Below the pieces are notes generated by a model that saw nothing but the letters and a program-made list of their open reading frames with translations, was not told the DNA's origin and searched no databases. This document shows positions 46,301 to 60,800 of a stretch of 64,000 bases of DNA, one piece after another. A program made the position numbers and the translations under genes. The stretch is from positions 57,217,492 to 57,281,491 of the forward strand of contig CM032669.1 of assembly GCA_019095985.1 (NCBI GenBank), given 5' to 3'. Origin of the DNA: Streblospio benedicti (lineage: Eukaryota; Annelida; Polychaeta; Spionida; Spionidae). Each line of letters opens with the position of its first letter. Positions within the stretch are counted from its first letter, which is position 1.

Positions 46301-48723
46301 ACAACTTTTCAACAAAAATTATCCTTAATAAATTCATGATTAAATAGATAACATAACAAGTTTTCCCATGAAATAACTGTTGTAACATGAACTACATACA
46401 TAAAAAGAAACTCAGCCCTGTTAAACTAAGTCATGATTTACTCACAAAGTTATGGTCACAAATAAGGTTAGCTAAATCAAAAGCTCGAAATGTTATCACT
46501 AGTCATGAACAGGTTTGCAAAGACCACGTAAATATTGTGCACTATTTTTATTACAGATGCATTACATTAATATGTTTACTGACGTTAGACTATCATATAT
46601 ATCTATGTAATAACGGTATAAAAAAATCATGCTACGTTTTAACAAAGATATAATGACCACAGAGACATTGTTAAACTAAATATCACAACCTAATGTCTCC
46701 ACTCGTCAAGAGTTTGGAGATATAAAACATACCTAAACATGGAACAGACACTAAGTTTTAATAATTTCAAATCATGGTTTTTACATAAGTAATGCAATGT
46801 GTTCACATTCTAGAAAAACAGCAGCAAATTATGAATAAAAACAAAGTCTTAATACATCAGCATTAAAAATCAGCTTCAGACTTGTACACTGTTCATTAAA
46901 TATATATGGGATTTTTGTTTGGCACGCATTGAAAAGCATTGCAAATATTTCAACTGAAACATCTAAGGCACTACTCTTGACTAACTTGGCACAATATAAG
47001 ATTCTAACTGTAGAATATTTACATATTATTTTGTTACTACAAAATGTGGTATTTAATATCCCCGAAAAATCTGCGATGTACTCTTGAATAATCTCAAACA
47101 AAAAAAAAGAAGTATGAGCAAGCCTAATAGTAAACATCTGGCTTGAATTTATGTAGAATATCTAATGAAAATTAGATTTGATTGTATTATGCCTCATACA
47201 GCGCACATAAATATACATCCATATTTTAATACATAATTTGCTTTCAATTCAAATTGAACAGACACGATAGAGAGAATTCTTTCATTCTTTCAATTCCTTA
47301 TATGCTCTTTGTATTATTAGTAATGACACTGTTGTTTTTTTGAGACACATTTTTTTAGCAATATCAAAATACATCATACACAGCAAAGTACAAGTATACC
47401 ACTGTGACCTACATGTATAGTTATGCATTACAATAATTACACATAATAATTGGAATGTTAAGACAAAACATGTTCACAACCTCTAATCATGGAGTTATAA
47501 TTTCTTGAAAAATTTAAACTATTAACAATGTTATTTTACCTACAAGTATTAGCTTGAATTCTTTCATATATAAAAACAACTCAAAATATACAACTAATGT
47601 GTGAGAAAGATTCATTCTTGTACATTATACGGGCTTAAATGTATGTTCCATAAATATAAATAACAAAGATAAATAATCTTTATCATAAAAAGAAACAACT
47701 TCCACTCGTGAAAGAATTTTCAATAAAGACATCATTCCTACAAAACGTAACACACATTGAAAAATGAATCACTACATTTGTGCACCTATTTCAGCTACAT
47801 TTATTCCGTCATTAAAATCTTAATATGGGTATAATCAATTACATGTACAACTAATAAAATGCATGCCTATAATAAATATGTACATCATATGATAAATCAG
47901 TCCAACGTTATCAAGATGACTTGATTTTATATAACAGGAATGTGCCAATCTATTAGTTTTGAATGTGTAAAGAAGTCGTAATTTTTGAAAACAAGTATAT
48001 AAATCTCACGCTCTAAAACAAGCTAATGAAACTAAAATTGTAATTATTCATATAGAGAACACAATTTTGCATGCAAGCTGAACATTGAGGTATAATTATC
48101 TTAATATGGAAGACATCTCTAACATTTCTAACACGTCAAAATTACCTTGCAATTTCTTTGCCTCCAAGCACAATGTTGTAGATAAATATGGTCGCTAATA
48201 TTGAGTTGAAGGGCAGATAAGCTTACAAGGTCCTTTTGAAGCCTATAACTACTGTTGTACTCTTTGTACAATTGGTCCCCCAGATTGGTCCCGTCATCAT
48301 ATCACATATAACAAATTCAAGAACTTGACTTTGTGCTCCAAAGTATTCACAATCACACGTTCGCATTCAATAAATCTTGTCATCCTCCCAATTCATTAAA
48401 TCTAAATGTTGATTAAATGTAAATTAAAATGAAAATTATTTAATATTGAATTTTCTCATGCAAGTTGAATACCATTTTAAAATTCTAAGAAATATAATTT
48501 TACTCCTGAATATACACGCACGAACCAAAAATATGAGATTGAACAAATAAATTGAACCTCAATTGATTACATTATATGTCTGAACTTGAACATCACAGTT
48601 CGAAATGTACCCATATTTGAAATTGAAATAAAAAAATATCACACAAATTTACATCTTAGAAATCTAAAATAAAATTGAACATTTAAATTGTTGTCATGTA
48701 TTGAAGTGTCCTCCCTGACTCCA
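43371..48723. other. AT-rich intergenic region between HGS and SLC26A11
   Basis: About 5.3 kb. It should contain the HGS promoter and first exon (not located) and the 3' UTR of the longer SLC26A11 transcript. No convincing exon was found on either strand; ORFs here are short and AT-rich. Confidence 0.5.
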
Positions 48724-48890
48724 TTAGATAGCAGGAGGTGTTCCGTTTTGAATGTGCACATTATGTTCCATTTGAGAAGTCCCAGCTATAGCTGCTGCTA
48801 GCGGAGGTTGGGGATTTTCCGTGATCGAGCCATAGACATTGCGATGGAGGAGACTTTGCTGTGGGTTGTCCTCACCAGGCTCAAGCAAAT
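48724..48890 (-). CDS. SLC26A11: SLC26A11 alternative last exon B
   Basis: Opens with AT to complete Asp, then LLEPGEDNPQQSLLHRNVYG and a Pro/Ala-rich tail ending NGTPPAI, stop TAA. Acceptor TTGGATTTTTTAG. Same phase as exon A and the same SLLHR motif at a similar distance from the start. Confidence 0.72.
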
Positions 48891-51800
48891 CTAAAAAATC
48901 CAATAGAAACATGTACAAAACAGTCGCCACGTAACTGTAGCCTCTCATCTTTATTATACACGATTTTTGCGAAATCGATTTGACCAGTAAGTGATTGAAT
49001 GAAATGAGAATGGTAAGTCTGTAAGTATTTTAAGTATGTTATCCTTATTGGATTAGTTGATTGGTATAAGGAACGAAAAAATATTTTGAGAAATTATATG
49101 CCATAGATGAAATGTGGGTTTTGTCCGAGTGTAACTACATTGTTACCTATGTAAATTCCACAACTCTAAAATGTTTTTGTCAACAAATATTCTAAAAGTC
49201 CCAGGGAAAAATCCTTATTCACATTTGTTCCCATCTAGGTGAACATGATTAGATTGTTCATGGTAGGCCATATAAAAAATAATACAAAATCAATATTATC
49301 GGAATTAAAAGGCTTCAAAAATGTTATGATTTTTGCAACACCGCAAGAAACAATTGTGTGTGATCTTAAAGGCAATTAAAAGTAAATTATCAAAATATTT
49401 GAAAAAGCAATGAGCTGCGAAATAAAAGGTTGGATAAAATATTATATTATAAATGAAAAAAAGGTTAATCAAGTTTGAATAAAGCAATAATATAAGGTGG
49501 TATAAAAATGGCTATGTAAAACATAAATACAAAACTGTGTTAAACATATCAACAAAAGCAAAAAGTGAAACCAAAAATATCATTCCACATTTAATTTTTA
49601 CGAAATGGCATGCTTGGTATAAATTACACGTTTTACTATAGTTGTACCCAAGATACCATCAAATGTAACACAGACAACAAAATGGATTGCTGAAAATATG
49701 AACAAAAAGCCAATGATGGAAAAACAAAAATAATAAAGATTCCCGGTAGCAAGTATATTTACATAATGTATATTTACCCTAACAGTTATGTTGAAAATTG
49801 CATAGAATATAATCTTTCTTGAAAAGATAAGAAAAAAAGGATTACTGTGCTCTTACATGTACAAAAAAGCACTGATAAAAATATTTTTTCAAAAAAGACA
49901 ATCATCAAAAAGAATGATTAAAATAAAGAAAAAAAAATTTCAAATCTTAAATCAAGTGGCTTTGGTATTCCACTGTAGTTCATTAGAAAAAGTTAAATAT
50001 TTAAAAATAAGATATAGTAAAATTAGAATTAACCCCACCGCATGCAAAATGTTTTAAGCACCAGATGATAAGCACTACAAAGCTTACAAACTAAAATATG
50101 TAAGAAAAAAACAATACGAAAGTTGCCAGCTGTATACGACAATGGATCGATCACGTCCGACTTACACCTAAACAACTTCTGTTTGTGCCTCATCATATTT
50201 TTCTACATCCCCTTTAGCTTTTCCATTTAAAGGTTCCAAATTAATAGAACGGTGCAAAAGGCTTCCTGTTTCCCCTTTCTCCGTTTCTTTTTCTATATCT
50301 GCAATGAAGGACACAGGCCCATGGAAATATTAGAACAGAATAAATCTATGTTCTTTTGACACAGGACTGTTCCCTAATCTAGCAAGGCTTGAAAGAAAAT
50401 GTAAGGCCGCAAAATCATACGAAAATAAGACTTGAATAACTGATCACTAGATAGCTTATTCTGTCACAAACTTAATATAAATCCTGTTATAGAAACCTTT
50501 CTGGAAAAAAAAACGCGGGTAGTTTGACCTATGTTAAAGATGAAATCTTACTGCTTTACCTAGTATCTAAAGTAGAAGATGTGGTGCATAATAAATTGGG
50601 ATGGCAAAATCTGGTTGTGCAAGGAGTTCTCATGAGGTTGCAAAGGAACATTCAGGGAAAAAAAGCTTGCCATACATAAATTAATGGTTTGATTTTTTGA
50701 CTATCAAGGTGTATATCCTAAAATGGTAGTGCAAGTTATACAAGGTATCTAGCTAGGTCTTCAATTTCATGATCATATAACTCCTTGTTCCATAATATCT
50801 ACCTAGGGCTCATCATGTGTGTTAGATTTATGAGAAATTATGTATTGCCAATGATTTTTTCTGTTGGAACATAAATTACATTAACAGCAAGTAAATCATA
50901 ATAATAGTTTTACACATACACAGCTGCAAAAGGTCTTGTTGATACATTAATAAACCAAACGACTTATATCAAAACAAACAGCAATATAAAAACTAAAAAA
51001 GACAAGTAATGCATGAATTCAAATTCATGAAAGCGAGTGATGAAAAAATAAGATAATGCAATTTTTAAATTAATTCTGAAAGACACTACCATAGCAAAAA
51101 ATTTAATCAAAAAGTATTGTGTTCAACAGTCCAAGCTGCACATGTATGTGATTATACAAGAATTTCAACTGCACATCTCCTTCAACTGGTAAAAAACAAC
51201 TGATTGCATTGTGCTTGTTTTGCAGTGAAAATCCAAGCATAATGCCACCTTTCACTAATTAGAACCATATACCAAGTCTTTTAAAAAAAAACCATACATG
51301 TAACAAAAAAGAACACGTAAAGTCTGTCACCAAGAAGAGTGTAACTCTGAATTGTTGAGCACATTAGTAGTGTTGAAAAAGGGAAGAAAATTCGTTCAAA
51401 ATATGAGCGAGTTAAATATCAATGAAGAGCATGCATTTGAAAAATAAAATAAAAACATGTCAACAACAAACAGAACTGCCAACTGTGATGTTGATATAGA
51501 CTTTTATTAGCATGAATTTTGTAACTTTAACAGGTCTTTATGTATCGGTAATCGCATAATTATGTGTTGAAGGCAATTCTGTAGATTAAAAACACAATAC
51601 CTGAAGCATTCAATCAAAAGCTCTTTTCGACCGCAGAGCAACGCTGATAAAACCAGCCAAATTCAATGAATAAACGAATCTGTCATCTTCCTTGAGAAGA
51701 TGTATATTTTATTGTAACTCAGCTCTCGACTGAACATTCAGGCATGCCTTGGAACCAAGTCTTTGTACCAAGATGTGACACCAGCATCTGGCATCAGCAC

Positions 51801-54800
51801 TTGGCATCAAGACACGGTAGGTGCGTGTGCTGCACTTACCGTAGATCATGCGTATGGCTTCATCGACGCTGGGCGCGTGGCGGAAGTTGTGGATGTTTGC
51901 ACGCTGCAGGACGGCCAGAGGCTCCTCCTGGAAACAACGACAATCACAGGATGTGCATAGTGTTTGTCACTAAGAAACTTACGTATTACGCAAGTAATGC
52001 CACGTTTCTTGGAACATTTCCCTTCCTACTGGCAACTAGATCTGAAAGAGACAATGTTGATATAGCTGTCTGTTTGTCTCACCATGCATCTAGCATAATA
52101 CATAGTCCAAAAAGCAATAAAAAATGTATGCATTCATCAAATATTTTCAAAATGTCTTTTTTCCTAATTTTCAAAAGGAGATTATAGATATTGAAAATAT
52201 TTATTTTATACCACTTTTAATGTTTTTAGACATTTTAGGACTATGTATTTTTTAAATACATGGTAAGAAAAATATACAGCCTACATGCAGCCTATCTAAT
52301 ACACAACTCCTTTAGGCTCAGCAAAAAACGTGTTTGTTCTGTGTAATCCAGTCAATAAACAATGCCTGCCTTTTGCATTGCAACCGTGAGCAAAATAATA
52401 GTTATATTTTCCGCATTTAATATTAATTACATCTTGAAAAATGCCATGTCGTGTTGTTTATTTATGAAAACACTAGGTCGTGTGAACATTACATAATTGA
52501 ATGATTTTCGCTAGACTTATCGTGGATTAACGGCAGATGTACTTGTTGCATACGCCATTAAGTTATGAAAAATCATTTGGTTTACATTTCTCGCCTACAC
52601 ATATTTTTGGTAGTTTCATAACTGGTCTTTTATGGCGAGGTATTTAAAGATGACCTTGCAACAAGAGTAAGGCAATTGCAGTAATATATCGAGCCGCTGA
52701 GAAAACAGACAGTAAATCTACAAAGTTTTTAAAAATCACTTGCTGACATTAGACTGGATTGCTCTTACAAAATCATATGCAATGAGGCAGCAATATGTGT
52801 ATTCGAGGATGAGCATAAAAAATAAAGGCAAGAAGAACGAAAAGCAATCTATAGCTTGGGGAGTTAGGGGACACTATCCGACATCGGTCAATGTATCAGC
52901 CACTGACCTGCAGATTGGCGAGTACGATGATTGCGTCATTCAACGCGAAGTCCGCAATGAGTCCGATGACGCCCTGCACTGCTGTGTAGTCAATGCACGA
53001 GATGTGGGAGCAGTCGAGAACCACTGACTGTCCCGGTGTCTGGCCTGACGCTGTGCACACGGCCACAATGTCCTCCTGCAATATGCAAAATGATGCTGAT
53101 GTACGGGTTGATAGGGACCCTTTGTTTAGTATTTTGCGAATTAAAATTCATAATCCTGTCATCTTATCACGCGAATAGTTTAAACATATTTTATTTCAAA
53201 AATGAAAAAGGATTCGGCATGGCAAAATGCGCCTTGAGCCGTCTCCACACATATACACAAACACTTTCACACAAGAACATGAAAAAGAGTTTTAGATCAC
53301 ACATACTTAGATAATATAAACACAAAATGACATAATTGTATCTTAGTACAATAATTAATCTTAAAGGATAATTAGCAGTTATCACATATAAATGTAAATG
53401 TACATTATTACATCAATAGTAGTGTGATAAAATATTTTATATAAATATAAACAGACAAATAATTGTCTAGAATTGAAATTTATGACATATGAATGTTAAT
53501 CAACTTAAATAAATGTCCTCCTGCAATATGCAAAATGATGCTGATGTACAGGTTGATGGGGAAGCTTTGTTTTGTATTTTGCAAATAAAAATTCATAATC
53601 CTGTCATCATATCACGCGATCGAATTTTTATCTATCAAAATTGAATTAAGTACTGTCCAGAGTTGAAAATGCGCCTGCATGTGGCCTCTGTCATGCCCCA
53701 ATGTCACACTGACCTTGATGTGCTCCACGGCTGGGAAGCGGAAACCGGAGTCGAGGCTCACCACGGTGACCTCCTGCTGGTTCACCTGCAATAATCGGCA
53801 ATGTGTGTCAATATAGAAATGCTTTGCGGATCATCTGAAATGCTTAGACTTTACCCCATACGTAGACCACGTATTACTGTGGCCTTCTAGACACGGATGA
53901 ATGCAAGTCTAACACGCTTTTCATTTGCTATGAAGTGGTAAAAATTGCAAGAAAACTTAGCAAAACTCTTTCAAAAAGAGGAGTAAAAATATCTAAAAAT
54001 CCATGCTACAAAATAACGGTAACTATTGTCACAATATTTGGTAAACAATACTGTAGAGTAGTCTCTTGAATTACACATGGTTTTGTTAAAGTACATGTAT
54101 GCCACATGCCATGTAATTTTTTAGACGTTTACAACATACTACAATGGCTATGTTAAAATTATAAGAATGTATATGAAAATTATTAGAATATACTCTAATA
54201 GATTTTTAGTGACTTTTATTGTTACCAAGTACCCGGTACATGTAGTGTTAAAAGCGCGAAGCTAGAAATGTGATAAAGATAGAGGCTCTGGCTTTTGGAA
54301 TTTGTGAGATGTGTTTAACACATATTCTACATTTTGTTCAAGAATTTCAAATACCATCATTTTGTGATTACTTTCTAGGTAATTACAACCCATAAAATGA
54401 CACTTAGCTTGAAAGGTCACACCAGGCTTATATGAGGTAAGATGAAACATCATTTATAAAATACTGAACATAAAAATCACATAATTAAAATAAAACTTTA
54501 CATTTACATGTACATATATAGCAATTAATTTCAATATGAGACTTTTAACAAATAACACGAAAATGTTAAGGACAAGTTGCAATACAGATACAACAGTCAA
54601 GATATAAAACAGAAAAAATAGATTATAAAGTGCCTTATATTTAAACGTGTACAAGATCAAACACTTTACATCACCAAACCTATACGACAATGCAGTTACA
54701 AATTAAAAAGCAATAAGTAGCAATATTCTGTGATTCCAAATAAAGAATTGCATGTAAAATAGAATATGCAAATAAATCTGTAAACACTTAAAATAATAGT

Positions 54801-57800
54801 GAATTTGAGTACATCATGTTTTATTATCGAATGCAAACATGGACACATATTCTATTTAAACTTGAAAGAAAAACACATAAAACCTCAAAATAAAGTTTAA
54901 CTGTGACAGAATTTAAGAGCCACTGCTCCAGTCCAAAACTGAAAATACAGATCTATACCTTACAATAATTATCTAATCTGGAACCACTGTCTGAATAAAA
55001 GAAAGAAAATTTCCGTGACCATGACATCATCTTACCGACTGTGAAGCAGCATCGCCTATTGTGACAATTCTTGTGATTTCACTTGCTGGTTTTGTCTAAT
55101 GGAAAATTACAAATGTAAAGATGTACAAGTCATTGTCTTATGGAACATTACAAATAAAAAGATGAACAAGTGATTGGGAAATTATGATTGTAATGATGTA
55201 AGAGTGCTTGTTTAACTGAAAATTACAAAAAGGTGTAGAGTGATTGTTTAATGAAAAATTACAATTGCAAAGATGTACAAATGAACATCTAATGGTAAAT
55301 TATGACAAGAGATGGAGAAATGTAATGGAAACCAATGTCCGTAATGATGTGCTAATGATTGCCTGATGGAAAAAGGTATTTTAAATTCATTGGATTCTTT
55401 ATTAGTGATTTTGGTAGTATCATAATGACACTAAGAAATTGATGAAGAATATTCAAATACTAACAATCAACCTCATGTTTCTCAAATTAGCATCCTTTTA
55501 TTCAGTGAAAACATAAATAACAATCTTATAATCAGATGATGGTCTCCATGAACAGCTATTGAATGACGAGAACATAGGAAAAGATATAGGTAAAATTCAA
55601 TTTGAATGGCAATCTTACCTCATAAATAAGCAACCCACACACATCGAATAATTGAACACAAACTTATAACAATAAATTGATACTGTCCACCATTTTGTTA
55701 AACTACAGGTAATCTAAATTATGCCAAAGTCAAAAGTATTTATAAAATGTTAACGAAACTATAACAGCCATTTAAGCACAAACCATAAAATCTTTGAGGA
55801 TCAATTTGCAGATCTTTATTGTCTTGTTAAATTTTGTCAAATGACGTTCTGTGGTTTTTATCTCTTTCCTATCCGTAAATAGTAATAAATTATCCAAATA
55901 ATTTTAGAGCAAAATGGAATATATTATGACACTTAAATGGGTAAAAATCAATTAATAAAATCATGAAACAGATAAATAGATAATAAGGTAAAACTACATA
56001 ATTTGTCATTTTTGCATCACGGTTTAATCAACAGCGTTACGTAAAACACAAATCTGGTTATTGTGATGCGCGAACCCGAAAGAACAATAAATTGGTCCCA
56101 CATGATTTTATGGTTTTCAGTTGACATAAAATAATGGTTTGAACTTTTAATGGGGGACAATATAATATCAAAATGTTTGAAAAATCACAAGTGATCGATT
56201 TTTTCATACAATAAACTTTACAAACGAAATGAAAATCATTCATAATTCATAATTTGCTGGCTATGTTGCTATTTGGCTAATAATTTTAAAAATATATTAA
56301 TTATGGTAGAACTTTCTTAGGTTTTCCTTTAAACTTTACCCCAAAATCTATGTTCACACTTTTTCTATACACATTGGTATGTATTTTGACTTTCATACTA
56401 GACGTTGCGATCAAACAGTAGGCATAAATTTGTTGTGAATTTCAAAATTGATTAAACTAAATAATGGTCACTTGAGATTTCCAACATCCTTGATCGTCAT
56501 TGTACTACCTGGCAGTAGCCCTCATCACCCCGGTTTAGCCGCTGTCATTCTGAATCTGACTGAGGTACTTCTTCATAATCCTTGTACTGGGGAGATTATT
56601 TAAGTTTACCATAAATTCTACTGGATACTACTTTCATCATTTTCATTATATCATTGTTTCACTGATAAAAAATTGACTCATTTTGTTCAATGATTTCTAT
56701 TGCTTACTAACACATTCAAACAAAAAGTAATATTTCGTAAAGCCCATGCAGAGCTTCAAAATGACTTGCAATTTTTTAATCAGGAAGAATATTTTCAAGA
56801 AATCCAAAGTAGAAATAAATAGGATGAAAAGGCTTTAAACATTATGTTTTGTCTACACATTATATTTTGAACTTGCGAAAACAAATAGACATGCATGAAA
56901 ATGAATAAAAAAATTGACTTGGGCTTCAGAACTTCAAAACAAAAAGTCAATTGAGAATTCACCGTCCTGTTCCGTCACACATGCAAAGCATAATGAATTT
57001 TACAGACAGACAACCTGACAAACAACCAATTGAAACTTGATAATATGGTGATGTATTCAACACGTACCATTGCCATTTCAAATTTAGTATACTGTCACAA
57101 TGCACCCGTGCTCACCTTCAAACTAGGCCTGGCCCATGGGTACAACAGCAACACCAGAGAAACACCAATACCGATCAGGATGCCGTACTAGAACATAATG
57201 CAAACATACAAAGGTTATACTGGCACATGGTGCAAACATCTATTATACAGTTTGATATTCCCCAACTACAATGTGCCTATCATTACACTTTTTAAAGTGC
57301 AACTTAGAGAGTGTTGATGCTGTGATAACTGTATCATTATATTACCAAATACAATTTGTTAAGACCAAGTGTTCCACGATCATAAGAATCATACAGATAT
57401 CATGCATTGCAAATATGAGAAAGCTACAGTACTATATAAAACTTAAAGCACATACCTCGATACCAAAGATGAATGAGAAAATGAATGTGGTGAGCCATGG
57501 GATCAAGTCTATGCCTGCAACAGAATGCTCAACACTAACACTCCATCATCAATAGGATAATACAGCTTTCGCACTTTTCGGCCATACACACAATCCGTGA
57601 ATTTTACTTATGACATGAACTCCCAGTTGTAAAAGTCACTGAATTTCACGTCATACATAAAATTCACGGTTTATGTGTATGGTCGGTTTTAGTGATTGTT
57701 GCTCTATACATAGCATGATGAAACACTAAATATTGTAGCTTTCAGGTAAAGGATAGAATTGGAATTAGCGGGTTATCTCCAAAAGCATTGAATGTATTTG

Positions 57801-60800
57801 AATGAAATTTTGTGTGTATACAATTATGTCTTAGAGACCTGTCTTAATATCTGTGAGTTTCATAAAAATCGGACATGTTTCTTAGTTTTCTTTACAACCT
57901 AAGGCTAAATGGGAACCTATAGTCTTTAGAAATACTTGCCCGACTTTATATAACTTTCACAGGTTTCTAGATTTATACAGACAACATTTCATTTAAGTAT
58001 TTGCAATACTTTTGGAAAAATCCCCAATCTCGATTCTCTCTATTACCTGAAAACAACAATAGTCACAATTTACGTCCCTTTCCACAATCAAGATATTAAA
58101 CTATTGAAGCACGGCAAAACATGTTATTGCTCATAATAGTTCAGAAGATTGCGACACCTAATTTGTGGAACGAACGAGCGTTCTCTTTCCATAAGACAAT
58201 GTAAGACCCACTACCCACTTTACTAAATCTAAATTGAATCGTCATGCCTTTGACGAGACTTACAAGAGCACATGAACACTTGCGATATACAAATTGGTAC
58301 TGTAATTGGTACTGTATGTAGTGACGTTTACACTTTTAAAAATCTAAATTGAAACATCATGCGTTTGACGAGACTTACAAGAGCACATGAACACTTGCAA
58401 CATACAAATTGGTACTGTATTGTACTGTATTGTACTGACGTTTGACCTTCCAGAGGCGGCGTGGCACGGAGAAGTCGACCATGTCGAGCACGGCGATGAT
58501 GATGAGGCCGGCCAGCGCCGCCTGGGGGATGTAGTAGAAGAAGCGGGTGAGCAGCCCCAGCGCGATCAGCACCAGCGCACCTGCAGCAGATGACATTACA
58601 GCAATATCATTAAGACAAATTCTTATAGCTTCTGGATTCGTCATGCTAGATAACTAACATTGTGTTAGTGACACAGAAACTGTCATATTCACCTCGCACT
58701 TGCGACGTTTCGTGGACGTGGACTCGCGTCCACGAAACGTCGCAAGTGCGAGGTGAATATGACAGTTTCTGTGTCACTAACACAATGTTAGTTATCTAGC
58801 AAAATTAGAGCAATGTTTACAGTTCTAAGCCTCTTTGTGGGATTTTCGGAAATAGAAAATCGGTGTGTTGGTTGAAATGGACACTTCTGCTTCTTGATGT
58901 ATGTCAATGTAAATGTCTTCTGCCCTGCTATTGAGTAGCAGACGACTATTTATTCACATCAGACTCGGTGTGTTTGGGTGCTGTTGCCGTAGTAAGCGGT
59001 GGCTTAACATTGTGTGGACTTAATCAATGTCACCCCACTAGATATGCTTGTTACACTATATCTTTCTCAACTCCCTAGGGAGCATACAGCACATTGCTAC
59101 CATAGCAAAGATGTACTCATCTCTCACTTGATTAGCGCTCACTCGCCAGCCTTTTTACATATTGGATGCGTAGGTGCCATGGGACAGTGTGCAACTGTTT
59201 AAGGATGAATTTGCTGAACAGCCACCACCAGACTCAACTGGGAATTGAACCTCAAATGCATGACATTCTAGTCAGGAGTTCAACTCAGCCACAGAAACAC
59301 AGATTTCCTGTACAATCAGTGGGGACACCTTACTAATGGGGACATCTCACATTCAGATACACTTTCATTCTCCCGTTTCCATTATAATGTTACGAAAATG
59401 TTTTACTAATGAGGAGATCTCCCTAACGGTGACATGTTTCCTCTGGCGAACCCAATAGCGCAGTTTTACTAACAGCTAAGATCAAACGTTAAGATACAAA
59501 TACGTTAACAAGGGCCATCCATAAGGCCAATCGCACCTGTCCAGATCCCGCCAGCTGGAGTCATCACACCGCTCTGGGAGTTTACAGCCGTTCTGAAAAT
59601 ATACGCAAACTTGTGAAACACTTCTCTTCGCCATACATTTTATATTCACCCGATATTTTGTTGGTGATTTGAAATAGGTCAACTGTTAAAAAGTATCTAC
59701 ATGAGCATGTACTATTTACTTTAAATTATGATTTTGAAAACATTTGGTAGAATTTATGAAATATGTGAAAAATTGCCAATATTTGAATAAACCACCTGGA
59801 GTGATTTGTAACAGAAATGAAAATGTTGAGCCCTGTCAATAAAACATGATCCCATAAAACCAATCCCTCTCTAAAGATGGCAAACATCATAGTTATGACC
59901 TCAGTTAGTGCATTGTGAACAGGACAGTCTTCTTACAGCCACATTTTTGTGTGCAATTCTACATTCTACATCGATTGATAGGTTCGTTATAGGTGCCCTC
60001 AAATAGATGTCAGCAAAGGGATACGGCTGCATTTTACCTTTAATCATAATGTAACACACATATCATCGTCGGTTTCACGACTTTATCATTCACACTGCTT
60101 TTACAACCCAATGCTCATGAATGAATGTAAAGCCCTGGTTTCAGTGATGACTTTTAACTGGAGAAATATCGTGGGGTCAGATTTAGATGGAAGGCAAAAT
60201 CAATACTTGGGTTTTCTTACTTGGCAATGTATCATACGTTAAGATGTTGCAGAACATTTTGGAAGCGGGGCTTCTGATTAGTCAGACTTTGTGACGAACT
60301 ACCACGAATAATAGGGCTGTTGAATCACAGCTATATACTGTGTACATAGTCGTAAAATATGACAGGGCCACGAATAGGTGAAAAATCATACTTGTCCATA
60401 GGACAGGTATCCTGAAAAATATTCCCGGCCTCGCTAAAAACACGTCCAAATCAACAGACTCCATGTAAATTCAATTGAAAGTGATGGCTAATCTAAGGTG
60501 ACTGAGAATACACGTCCACAGGACAAGTAACTCAAAAATTTTACCCATCCAGACAACAGAGGTAAACCAGTCTTGGATGACAGGACGGGTACTTATCCGT
60601 GGCCCTGTATCGCGATGAGTACATTAGTACTTTTACACCGATAACCTGGCACTTACAGAAAACACCTGCACTTTACCTGGAGAAGCTGCCAGTGACTGGG
60701 TATGCCTGCACAAAGCAACCCAGTACATTGGAAACGCCAATTGCCAGCAGTTCCTGGTTGGCATCAATGTTGTACTTGTTCTTTCTGGCTGTAAAAAAAG

